Shown here: positions 28,801 to 37,044 of the stretch, piece after piece
Numbering within the stretch: the first letter of the stretch is position 1
Layout: every line of letters begins with the position of its first letter
Source: Pseudoalteromonas luteoviolacea S2607
GTDB lineage: Bacteria; Pseudomonadota; Gammaproteobacteria; Enterobacterales; Alteromonadaceae
Assembly: GCF_001625575.1 (NCBI RefSeq)
Contig: NZ_AUXV01000019.1
Location: forward strand, 1 to 64,000
Reading direction: 5' to 3'
DNA length: 64,000 nt
Notes under the pieces: model-generated
Told to the model about the DNA's origin: nothing
Databases searched by the model: none
Seen by the model: the letters and a program-made list of their open reading frames with translations, nothing else
Position numbers and translations under genes: made by a program

Positions 28801-31185
28801 GTGGACTATGCTCAAGTTGCAGGCTGTTTTGTTGATGTAAAACCTGTTTGTACCCGAATTCAGCCAAATATGTCTTTTGATACATTGCTAGATAATGTTA
28901 AAAATACATTCTTATCAGTGTTAGAACACAAGTGCTATCCATCACAGCAGATTCTACAAATACAACAGTTAAAAGAAGTGCTTTCAGTTGCAAATGCATT
29001 CCCAAATGTACGATTTGCTTTGCAAAAGGCACATGAACTTGAGTCTATAGGAGAGTTTTTCTTAGGCACAAGTGGTGCAAGTATTGACCTTCATGGGTTG
29101 CAGTTATCATCCTATGATATGCCCAGTCAAATTACTCAAGCGGAACTAGCGCTCACAGTTGTCGAGTCAGAGCAAAAAATGTGGCTTCGTTTTAACTATA
29201 GCTCTCAGCTTTTTGAGACGGAAACGGTTGCTTATTTAGCTCAATGTTGTCATGAAATTCTCTGTGCTGTTATTCGTGACTCAGGGCAAGATATTTCCCA
29301 TATCACGTTACCTAGAAGAGGTAATGGAACAATTCAGCCAGAAGCTGCCAGCGGGAAAGTGGTGCCACTTTCTGTTCGAGGCGTGCATCAGTTATTTGAA
29401 CAACAAGCGGTTAGTCAGCCTGACGCAATTGCGGTTGTGTGCGCACAGCAGAGCGTGACGTATGCAGAGCTGAACCAAAGAGCGAACATCATCGCGCATA
29501 AGCTACTGGCTAATGGCGTGACGTCAGGAAGTAACATTGCGATATATATGCACCGCAGTGCAGAAATGGTCGCAGCATTTTTAGCGGGCCTAAAGGTTGG
29601 CGCATGCTGTGTCTTACTAGAACCAGATATGTCACCAGCGCGATGTAAATACATTCTGGAAGATTCTAAACCGCGTTTTGTTCTAAAAAATGATTCAAGT
29701 TTGAGTCTAGACTTGGATGAAGGTGTGGTTGAACTTGTGGTTGATGAAGAATTATGTCGCAACTCAACTGAGCTACGCAACCCAGATTTACCAGTGTCTG
29801 ATTTAGATGCGGCATATGTCATCTATACATCGGGCTCAACGGGTGAACCTAAAGGCGTGATTGGTATCCACAAAGGAATGATTAACCGAACTCAGTGGAT
29901 GATTGAAACGTTCGGAATAACATCAGATGATGTGATTCTTCATTGCACACCAATGAACTTTGTTCGTGCAGAAAGAGAAATCTTTTACGCTTTGAGCGCT
30001 GGTGCACAGTTGGTTCTATTACAACAAAATGCACTGAATGAGCCTGCTTCATTCCTAAAAGCGTTGCAGGCACATAAGGTTACCTTTACAGCGACGTCTC
30101 CTGCTCATATAAAAACACTGCTCGATTATGACTTAGACGCATTCTCTCGACTTGATGCGCCAAGAAACTGGTTTATAGGGGCAGACGTTTTAGATCAAGC
30201 ACTAGTCTCGAAGTTGCAGGCTATGCACAATGAAATGACACTAAGTTATTTTTATGGCTCGACTGAAACAACATCAGATGTTAGCTGTTTCACGATACCA
30301 AAAGACTATCAAGGTGGAGCATTCACCACGCCGATAGGACATCCGCTTAATAATACGGATTTGTACATTTTAGATGAAACTATGTCACCCGTACCTTGCG
30401 GAGGGAAGGGGGAGTTATTTGTCGCAGGGCATCAGATTTCAAGAGGGTACTTGAATGCAGATGAACTGACAGCACAAAAATATATTGCAAACCCTTTCTC
30501 ATCGACGAAAGAAAGGCTTTATAGGACAGGAGATCTAGCAAGAAAATTGAGTAATGGTGACATCATTATTCTTGGCCGTAAGGACTCTCAGGTGAATCTA
30601 AATGGATTTAGGATTGATTTATCTGAAGTTGAGCATGGCTTATACAGCCATAAAAACGTGAAGGATGTTGCTGTACGCATATTCAAAGAAAATAAAGAGA
30701 AACAATATATTGTTGCTTATGTTGTGTTAGCCGACGGAGTGAGCTCCCGTGAGGGGGAGCTTGAGCTACGTCAGCATGTACAAGGTGCATTGAGCGACTA
30801 CATGCAGCCTGGAGTCTATGTTTTCGTAGATAAATTACCACGCACTGAACTTGGTAAACTCAATCACCGCCTTCTTCCGGACCCGAAGGAGGCAATACAA
30901 AATATGCTGGCCGCCAGTTATGTCGAACCAGACAATGAGTTAGAAGTCATTCTAGTTGCGATTTGGGAAGATATCTTGCAGGTTGAACAAGTTGGCGTGG
31001 AAGACAATTTCTATCAATTAGGTGGAAATTCCCTTCTTAGCGTGAAAATTGTGGCAGAGATAGAAGAATCAACCGGTGTCAGTATTACTTTGAAAGAGTT
31101 TTTTGAAGCGCTAACAATTCGTGCACTGGCAGAGAAAATTCTAATGATTGCTATGCAAGATATGTCTGAGGAGAATGAGCTTTAA
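25864..31185 (+). CDS. Initiating lipopeptide NRPS, FAAL-ACP-C-A-PCP
   Basis: A 1773-residue loading synthetase. Residues ~10-580 are a fatty-acyl-AMP ligase: YTSGSTGDPKG near 181, GWLPQYHDMGLIG and CYGLAEST are typical of FAAL enzymes that activate a fatty acid without CoA. The acyl carrier domain has YGLDSM with S636. The condensation domain (starter type by position) has HHIAMDA (H833/H834, D838, G to A). In the A domain the substrate-anchoring Asp of motif A4 is missing: the segment reads NFVRAERE, with V1367 where Asp is expected, so a normal alpha-amino acid is doubtful. YGSTETT replaces YGPTE; TGDL and the catalytic Lys of LGKLNHR are kept. The PCP is GGNSL, S1723; the tail SEENEL is acidic. 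GGGAGAG four bases before ATG supports the start. Confidence 0.95.
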   Translation: MTLSSLFGADFNLQDKVRSFIDIIKYYAEVQPEKDVYIFLKDGEVLQQSITYKELDLQARSIAATLQASGSVDRAMLVYSPGIEFIKAFFGCLYAGVTSIPVYLPSARAESWKRLRGIMNDAEVQAILLDSSCLESVNKWLLDESDAEKTHVITTELVDTEAAKEWIEPSIHADKLAFLQYTSGSTGDPKGVMVSHGNLLHNQALIGTRFCHTQDSVVVGWLPQYHDMGLIGNILHPAYIGSTSILMSPVSFLQKPVRWLQAITKYKATTSGGPNFAFELCAQRITEEDKKELDLSGWDLAFNGAEPIHPDTLENFYQAFKSCGFKKEVFYPCYGLAESTLFVSGVEKGEQPVVKHVDRKELENNNVVIKLQASESTFSLVSCGTTELGVDIQIVNPDTQQSIHDGSVGEIWVSGESIAHGYWRRDELSKTAFYSFLDGKPNRFLRTGDLGFICDGNLYVSGRLKDLIILRGKNYYPQDIEAKAQEVSAALKPSRGIAFLNDDKGADQASIVLVQEIERTSIRKADFQQLEKDIKQAIFNIFELNIEVVIVKPGHVPITSSGKVRRSLCKSTYLQNGYQALNAAAVSTNTLDAKQECEELIPKTSVEHFAAKWITSQFIGQKVDLGRPLLDYGLDSMKAAQLQYDIESELEVVYPMEKLLNTSSLKQLIDELTSYVSQKKTVISQSQVSASDFTSSNQNRLSSQQMMFWQLNNKSNNTAALNLSVAVEIKSISESAFSLEAFRGAFDAYLEQQAILRTVYIEHSGEPECAVKPISDFNDVLSDVDGSSLAQDELNKLIEHSANQPFDLKNGPICRATIYQLAEGRVLFHFVVHHIAMDAWSLQISLQQIAKNYELLANGHRPPETQTKFSYQDYSESQLNDLSRQDQEESRKFWQSQFEGLTEITELPTDKKNPKEFDFSGANHDLQLSPELCKQINMLAKRKGVTPYTLILSVYKVLLHKFMGNENIVVGTPISQRPMVDYAQVAGCFVDVKPVCTRIQPNMSFDTLLDNVKNTFLSVLEHKCYPSQQILQIQQLKEVLSVANAFPNVRFALQKAHELESIGEFFLGTSGASIDLHGLQLSSYDMPSQITQAELALTVVESEQKMWLRFNYSSQLFETETVAYLAQCCHEILCAVIRDSGQDISHITLPRRGNGTIQPEAASGKVVPLSVRGVHQLFEQQAVSQPDAIAVVCAQQSVTYAELNQRANIIAHKLLANGVTSGSNIAIYMHRSAEMVAAFLAGLKVGACCVLLEPDMSPARCKYILEDSKPRFVLKNDSSLSLDLDEGVVELVVDEELCRNSTELRNPDLPVSDLDAAYVIYTSGSTGEPKGVIGIHKGMINRTQWMIETFGITSDDVILHCTPMNFVRAEREIFYALSAGAQLVLLQQNALNEPASFLKALQAHKVTFTATSPAHIKTLLDYDLDAFSRLDAPRNWFIGADVLDQALVSKLQAMHNEMTLSYFYGSTETTSDVSCFTIPKDYQGGAFTTPIGHPLNNTDLYILDETMSPVPCGGKGELFVAGHQISRGYLNADELTAQKYIANPFSSTKERLYRTGDLARKLSNGDIIILGRKDSQVNLNGFRIDLSEVEHGLYSHKNVKDVAVRIFKENKEKQYIVAYVVLADGVSSREGELELRQHVQGALSDYMQPGVYVFVDKLPRTELGKLNHRLLPDPKEAIQNMLAASYVEPDNELEVILVAIWEDILQVEQVGVEDNFYQLGGNSLLSVKIVAEIEESTGVSITLKEFFEALTIRALAEKILMIAMQDMSEENEL

Positions 31186-31235
31186 CGCTTGTTCTTTCTT
31201 CAAGGGAAAACAACACTACTAATTCAGTACACAAA

Positions 31236-31269
31236 GGTTAGGCTTCACTTTTTCAGTCGAAGTCTAACC
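31236..31269 (+). other. Intercistronic hairpin between two NRPS genes
   Basis: GGTTAGGCTTC (31236-31246) and GAAGTCTAACC (31259-31269) pair over 11 bp with one G-U pair. No T run follows, so this is more likely an mRNA processing or stability hairpin than a terminator. The next gene starts 47 bp on without a visible Shine-Dalgarno sequence. Confidence 0.45.
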
Positions 31270-31316
31270 AAAGTGAATGTGCTGTTGAAGTATCAGATTG
31301 AAACGCGAATATATAA

Positions 31317-34300
31317 ATGACAGATACTAAAAGCTTAGTTGGGAAGTTCTCTGGTTTATCAGCTGAACAGCAGAGTAAATTCTTAGCAAAACTTAAAAAA
31401 AAAAGCATTTCGAAAAAGCAGGCTGATTCAGAGCCTAAAATTTCGAAAGTGCCTCAAAAACAATTAGAACAAGGTGTCCCACTTTCACATTCTCAACAAA
31501 GACTATGGTTTTTAGATCAGTTAGGGGAGAGCAATAAAGCGAGCTACAACATTCCTATTTCGGTGATGCTCAAAGGGCAGCTGAATATAGATTCTGTGCT
31601 TCGTGCTTTTGAGTCTATTATAAAAAGACATGATGTTTTGCGCAGTCAAATTGTAGTTGAAGGGGGTGAACCGAGACAAGTTGTTCGTCCAAGTATTGAT
31701 TTCACATTACCTATCACAGAGATTGAGCAAGCGCAGTTAAATGACGCTTTACATGCTCAAGCTAGAATCCCTTTTGATCTTGAAAAGGATGCCTTGTTCA
31801 GGGCTAAACTCTTTAAGTTAAATGCACAAGAGCATGTATTGTTTTTAAACATGCATCATATTATTTCTGATGGGTGGTCGTTAGAAGTTCTTAAGAAAGA
31901 GTTTGCTCACTACTATAGTTCACAAACCCATTTGCCGCCGTTAGATGTACAGTACCAAGATTTTGCGAATTGGCAGCGAGATACTGAACATGAAGCAGGC
32001 TTCAAGGAGGATTTACGATATTGGGAAGAGTCATTGGCGGGTCTACCAGAGTGTTTGGCATTACCATTGAGAAAAGAGCGCCCTGATGTCTTAACGGCTA
32101 AAGGTGCAATACTATGCGATGCTTTGCCGCTCGATGTGCTCCACACAGTGGAGCAGTTTAGTTGTGAAAATCAAGTATCTACTTTTGTAACTTTGATGTC
32201 AGCGTTCAATGTACTAATCAGTAAATACACGAATACATCCGATATTGCAGTTGGAACACCTGTTGCCAATCGCCATAAAAAGCAAATTGAAAGCAACATA
32301 GGTTTGTTTGTCAACACTTTAGTTATCAGGAATGAAGTTAAGCAATCAGACTCATTTATCGAGTTGCTACGAAGCGTTAACAAGGTTGTCAGGGCTTCAT
32401 ATGAGCACCAAAAGGTTCCATTTGAAAAGGTTGTGGAGCATTTAAAGCCTGTAAGAAGTAAAAGCTACGCTCCGCTTTTTCAAGTAATGCTTGTATATCA
32501 AGATTTTCCTTCGTCTATACAGTTACATCTTGATGGTATTTCAATGACAGAAATACCTCTTTCAAGCTCTACTTCTAAGTTCGATCTAACCTTATATGTC
32601 CAAAGAGAAAATACTGGTTTTAACTTACGAGCTGAATATAGTTCAGAGCTTTTTGAAGAATCAGATATAGAGCAGCTGATAAGCCACTATAAACAGCTTT
32701 TGGTTAGGCTATGTTGTGAGCCTCATGTGCAGATTGCTGCAACCCCTTTACTAACTGAGCGTGATTATGCGCAATTATCGCAATGGCAGGGGGTACAAAG
32801 TGATACCTATAAAGAACATACTTTAGGTTCACTGATTTTAGAGCAAGTAAAAAATCAACCAAATGCCGTCGCTGTGCAAGGGGAATCTTCGAGTATCACG
32901 TACGCAGAGTTATACAGACAGGCTTTGCTTATTGCAGAGCAGCTCAAAGGTACAAATCTGGCTGAAAAATCGATAGTGGCTCTAGTTATAAAGTCGACGT
33001 CGCAACAAGTTTGTGCAGCGGTTGGAGCATTGTTGTCAGGGCTCGTTTTTGTGCCAATTGATGCCTCTCAACCTGTGCAGCGTCAAAAGGTGCTGCTTGA
33101 ATTATCTGGAGCGAGCATCATTTTGAGTGATGAGCCTGGACAGTTCAACAACATTCCCGAAATAGACGTAAATGGACTTAGCGGCAGAATTACAACTGCT
33201 GAACTGATACATACAGAAATGACACCTACAGAGCAAAATAATCTAGCCTGTGTGATTTTTGACGCCATAGATCAACAATCAATGCCAACAGGTGTGCAAA
33301 TTTCACAAAGTAGTATCGTAAATGCCGTTCTTGATATGAATGAACGGCTTTCAATTACTAAAGAAGATAAATTGTTAGCTATTTCAGAATATGACACAGA
33401 GCATTCAATATATGAGCGCTTCAGTATTTTGGTAGCTGGTGGATGTATTGTTAGTGTTGAAGAGGCGCATCAGACATCAAGCGAAGTGTGGTTCAATAAG
33501 CTGATCAAGCACGGAATAACCATTTGGCACTCATCTTCATATCAAGCAGAAATATTATGGCACTATTTAAAAGAGTTCCACAGTAACGACAAGATCTTAT
33601 TAAGCCGAGTTTGCTTGGTTGGGCAAAATGTAAACCGAACATTACTTGAAAACATCCGTAATTGGGATGAAAAGTTAGCGATCTATTGTTTTGAAGGTGT
33701 TGCTGAGTGTGGTACTTGGTCTGTCATTAGCCGTTACACAGATCAGGATGCTTTTGACACCCAAAGTGTGATTCGAAATCAGAAGGTATATGTGCTGAAT
33801 ACTGCACTGGTCGAGTGTCCAGTTCTTGTTAGCGGCCATATATATAGAAGTGGCGTTGAGCTTGCGACTTCGTATTGGCAACAAGCTGAAGGGGAGAACG
33901 AACGGTTTGTTACCCATCCTCAAACAGGTGAGCGATTATTTAAAAGTGGCGAAATTGGCCGAAGACTACCCTGTGGCAGAGTGGAAATACTGCATTACGA
34001 TGAAGAAAGAATCAGCTTCCGTGGTAGACAACTGAGCTTGAATGAAGTTGCCTATGCACTGAGAACCAATCCCAGTATTGCTGACGCTAGAGTTGAAATT
34101 ATACGCAATAAGCAATTGAATGAAGCGCTTGTGGCTAAGGTCGCAACAAACATGGTAGTGACAAAAGCTGAATTGTTTCAACACTTACAGAAATTACTTC
34201 CCGCTTATATGACCCCTCGGTATTACGATATTGGCGGTTCGATAAATACTGATGCTGCTAACTATAGTGAGCAGGCTCTCGCCAACTTACAAGTACACAA

Positions 34301-34559
34301 TCAGTATGTTTCTGCGCGTACTGTTCTGGAAGTCCAGTTGAGCCATATTTGGTGCAAGGTGCTAGGGGTGCCTTATATCGGTGTTAAAGACCAGTTCATT
34401 GAACTTGGCGGTTCCTCTTTGCAAGCCATACAAGTTGTTAATGAAATTAATGATGCTCTAGATATTAAGGTGACCATGAAGGACATATTCTCATGTGCCA
34501 CGATAGCGGGGTTATCAAATAAGTACCGTCGTACAGAGCACAATTCATCATACAAATAA
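31317..34559 (+). CDS. NRPS C-A*-PCP with a decayed adenylation domain
   Basis: A 1080-residue single-module synthetase. A basic helical N-terminus (~1-50) precedes a condensation domain with intact HHIISDG (H180, H181, D185). The A domain keeps its overall length and some alignable segments (ITYAELYRQA; FVPIDASQP), but its catalytic motifs are lost. The ATP-binding loop YTSGSTGxPKG is replaced by FDAIDQQSMPTG (~648-659), YGPTE by FEGVAECGTW (~792), YRTGDL by FKSGEIG, and the catalytic-Lys motif NGKxDR is absent. It is almost certainly unable to adenylate. The carrier is intact (ELGGSSLQ, S1034). So either this PCP is loaded in trans or the module is skipped. The reading frame is open, with no stop or frameshift, suggesting a retained structural role. 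The start ATG at 31317 has no clear ribosome-binding site. Confidence 0.93.
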   Translation: MTDTKSLVGKFSGLSAEQQSKFLAKLKKKSISKKQADSEPKISKVPQKQLEQGVPLSHSQQRLWFLDQLGESNKASYNIPISVMLKGQLNIDSVLRAFESIIKRHDVLRSQIVVEGGEPRQVVRPSIDFTLPITEIEQAQLNDALHAQARIPFDLEKDALFRAKLFKLNAQEHVLFLNMHHIISDGWSLEVLKKEFAHYYSSQTHLPPLDVQYQDFANWQRDTEHEAGFKEDLRYWEESLAGLPECLALPLRKERPDVLTAKGAILCDALPLDVLHTVEQFSCENQVSTFVTLMSAFNVLISKYTNTSDIAVGTPVANRHKKQIESNIGLFVNTLVIRNEVKQSDSFIELLRSVNKVVRASYEHQKVPFEKVVEHLKPVRSKSYAPLFQVMLVYQDFPSSIQLHLDGISMTEIPLSSSTSKFDLTLYVQRENTGFNLRAEYSSELFEESDIEQLISHYKQLLVRLCCEPHVQIAATPLLTERDYAQLSQWQGVQSDTYKEHTLGSLILEQVKNQPNAVAVQGESSSITYAELYRQALLIAEQLKGTNLAEKSIVALVIKSTSQQVCAAVGALLSGLVFVPIDASQPVQRQKVLLELSGASIILSDEPGQFNNIPEIDVNGLSGRITTAELIHTEMTPTEQNNLACVIFDAIDQQSMPTGVQISQSSIVNAVLDMNERLSITKEDKLLAISEYDTEHSIYERFSILVAGGCIVSVEEAHQTSSEVWFNKLIKHGITIWHSSSYQAEILWHYLKEFHSNDKILLSRVCLVGQNVNRTLLENIRNWDEKLAIYCFEGVAECGTWSVISRYTDQDAFDTQSVIRNQKVYVLNTALVECPVLVSGHIYRSGVELATSYWQQAEGENERFVTHPQTGERLFKSGEIGRRLPCGRVEILHYDEERISFRGRQLSLNEVAYALRTNPSIADARVEIIRNKQLNEALVAKVATNMVVTKAELFQHLQKLLPAYMTPRYYDIGGSINTDAANYSEQALANLQVHNQYVSARTVLEVQLSHIWCKVLGVPYIGVKDQFIELGGSSLQAIQVVNEINDALDIKVTMKDIFSCATIAGLSNKYRRTEHNSSYK

Positions 34560-34598
34560 TGAATTTCTTATGGATTTGAGCCGCTTTATTTAAGGCGA

Positions 34599-37043
34599 TT
34601 GATTATAAAGGTTATTGATTTGTTTACTTCACTAAAAACCAAATATCCACTTTTATCACGATTATTTATATGGTTGATACTGCCGATAGTGATAGCTTTT
34701 CTTGTGAGCTATTTTTGGCTAAAGGCGAACTTACCGTCATCAAACTCGATAAAGCATATACAAGGAAAACACGATTCAGTTTCTATCTCTAGGGATGAAT
34801 GGGGCGTTCCGCATGTTGACGCTAAAGTAGACATGGATGCATTCTACGCATTGGGTTTTGTGCACGCGCAAGATCGGTTGTGGCAAATGGACTACCAACG
34901 CAGACTTGGTAAAGGTCGCCTTGCTGAAATTATTGGGGTATCAGCGTTACCAAGCGACAAGTTGATGAGAACGCTTGGGTTAAATAAAACGTCGACCACG
35001 GCCCTCGATAGTTTATCTGAGCGAACGCTTTCAATTTTGCAGGCTTATTCAGATGGTGTTAACAAAGGTATATCGGCGATGAGCATATTACCTTTAGAGT
35101 TCTACTATTATGGTGTTGAGGCTGAGCGTTGGTCTCCATCCGACTCTTTATTGCTGATTAAATTAATGGCGATGAATCTGGGGGCGAATTATCAAAATGA
35201 ATTGTCAAATTCTATCTTAGTTAAACATTTAGGGTTGAATAAAGCACAGGAGCTGTTAGCAATTGATGCCAGCCAAGCGACTGAAACTCCAGTGTCTGTG
35301 CAAGAACTCGCTGCGATGAGCAGCTTTTACAAAAATATCGAGCAGCAGTTCCAATCAAAGTGGGAAGGGATCGGCAGTAACGCTTGGGTTGTATCTGGGC
35401 AGCATACACAGTCAAAGCGACCAATGTTAAGTGGTGACCCGCATCTAAGAATGACCCTTCCTTCAACGTTTTATTTGGCTAAATTACAGGGGGCCACTTT
35501 AAGTGTTTCGGGCGCGACTATTCCGGGTGTACCTGCGATTATTTTTGGACACAACAACGACATTGCTTGGTCGGGAACCAATTTAGCGGCTGATGTGCAG
35601 GACATTTACTTAGAGCGTCAGCACTTGGTAGATGAAAACTTATTTGAGCATAACGGAGAGTGGGTCCCAGCAGAGGTCAGTGTAGAAAAAATACTGGTTG
35701 CCCAAGAGTTTCCATCGTTTTTACGTGCACCTTACAAGCCTATAGAATGGGAAGTCCGTACGACAAAAAATAGGCCTTTGATTAGTGATGTTTTTGGGTC
35801 TCAAAGTAGCTTTTCATTGAAATGGTCTGCATTGGATCCAACGGACCAAAGCATACAAAGCTTCATTGATGTCAACTACGCAACATCTAAGCAAGAGTTT
35901 AGTACCGCATTGGAACAACATCATGCACCAGCACTGGCTTTTGTTTACGGTGATGTGCAGGGTAATATCGGTTTGTATACAGCAGGTAGTATCCCTAACA
36001 GACCATCGGCGAATGGCCAGTTACCTGTTCCTGGGTGGACTAGTGATCACATTTGGCAAGGGTATGTTGCTTATGAAGAGATGCCTAAGCAAATTAACCC
36101 AAGTTCAGGTGTCATTGTGACGGCTAACAATAAGATACATGAACAGGAATACCCATATATTATTTCCAACAACTGGCAACCGGATTACCGAGCTGATCGC
36201 ATCTCTCATTTACTTCATAAGCAGATAGAGAGGGGGGCGAAGTTTTCACTTGATGATATGGCTGCGCTTCAATCAGATGTCTATGATTTACACGCTGAAA
36301 AAATCGTTCCTTTCTTGCTTAAATCTGATGCTAAAACTGATACAGAACAGGCTGTTATAGAGGTATTGACCCAATGGGATAAAGAGATGTCTGCACAGAG
36401 TGCAGGCGCCGCAATTTTTAGAGTTTGGTCTCGGCATTTCAGCAATCGTATTATAGAAGATGAGCTGAAAGTGGAATTAAATTATCCAAATAGGCTGTCT
36501 ACGCTAGAGGTGCAAAGTCAAAGCTACAAACCTGAGTTTATAGCTGAGGTGGTGAATGGGAAATACAAAGCATGGTGTGATAACTCAAGGACTGAAGAAG
36601 TGGAAAGTTGTCAAAAGATAGCGCATTTGTCTCTGCAAGATACGATCGAAGAGCTTGAGTTATCGAGTGGCGGTAGCGCTGAAGATTGGCAATGGGGAGA
36701 AGTTCATAAAGTTAAACTCCCACACACCACTTTTGGATCACACCCAGTACTAGGAAAGGTTTTCAATAAAGAGCATGCTGCCGAGGGCGGATTATATACC
36801 GTGAATGTGGCAGGAGGGAGCTATTCAAAAGATGATGGTTATGTAAAAAGCTTGGGTGCAGCATACCGACAGCTAATTGATTTGGGAGATCTGTCTTCAG
36901 CACGTTTCATCGTAGACACAGGTCAATCTGGACAGCTATTGAGCCCCCACTATGTGGATATGGCCGAGGTGTTTGAGCACGGTGAATATATTCTAATCAA
37001 TCAAAGTGGACAGGGCGAAAATGGAACTGTCAGGGAGAAGTAA
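34599..37043 (+). CDS. Membrane-anchored Ntn acylase (penicillin amidase/PvdQ-like)
   Basis: An 814-residue N-terminal-nucleophile hydrolase of the penicillin amidase superfamily. One membrane helix (~21-43) anchors it with the catalytic part in the periplasm. RDEWGVPHVDA and DAFYALGFVHAQDRLWQMD mark the alpha subunit. GSNAWVVSG gives the autoprocessing site, with S260 as the nucleophile of the beta subunit, and NNDIAWSGTNLAADVQD is the usual downstream signature. Pyoverdine PvdQ and related acylases remove fatty acyl chains from peptides or homoserine lactones. Lying between NRPS genes, one of which is FAAL-initiated, it probably deacylates the exported lipopeptide (inference). The start is TTG at 34599 (AAGG nearby); TTG at 34620 with AAAGG is equally possible, as no ATG lies upstream of the conserved region. 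The exporter gene starts 1 nt after its stop. Confidence 0.93.
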   Translation: MIIKVIDLFTSLKTKYPLLSRLFIWLILPIVIAFLVSYFWLKANLPSSNSIKHIQGKHDSVSISRDEWGVPHVDAKVDMDAFYALGFVHAQDRLWQMDYQRRLGKGRLAEIIGVSALPSDKLMRTLGLNKTSTTALDSLSERTLSILQAYSDGVNKGISAMSILPLEFYYYGVEAERWSPSDSLLLIKLMAMNLGANYQNELSNSILVKHLGLNKAQELLAIDASQATETPVSVQELAAMSSFYKNIEQQFQSKWEGIGSNAWVVSGQHTQSKRPMLSGDPHLRMTLPSTFYLAKLQGATLSVSGATIPGVPAIIFGHNNDIAWSGTNLAADVQDIYLERQHLVDENLFEHNGEWVPAEVSVEKILVAQEFPSFLRAPYKPIEWEVRTTKNRPLISDVFGSQSSFSLKWSALDPTDQSIQSFIDVNYATSKQEFSTALEQHHAPALAFVYGDVQGNIGLYTAGSIPNRPSANGQLPVPGWTSDHIWQGYVAYEEMPKQINPSSGVIVTANNKIHEQEYPYIISNNWQPDYRADRISHLLHKQIERGAKFSLDDMAALQSDVYDLHAEKIVPFLLKSDAKTDTEQAVIEVLTQWDKEMSAQSAGAAIFRVWSRHFSNRIIEDELKVELNYPNRLSTLEVQSQSYKPEFIAEVVNGKYKAWCDNSRTEEVESCQKIAHLSLQDTIEELELSSGGSAEDWQWGEVHKVKLPHTTFGSHPVLGKVFNKEHAAEGGLYTVNVAGGSYSKDDGYVKSLGAAYRQLIDLGDLSSARFIVDTGQSGQLLSPHYVDMAEVFEHGEYILINQSGQGENGTVREK

Positions 37044-37044
37044 C

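Noticed and set aside
37006..37044. Upstream GTG start of the exporter overlapping the acylase gene
   Set aside because: GTG at 37045 has a well-placed GGGAGA directly behind the acylase stop; the extra 13 residues lie in acylase coding sequence.
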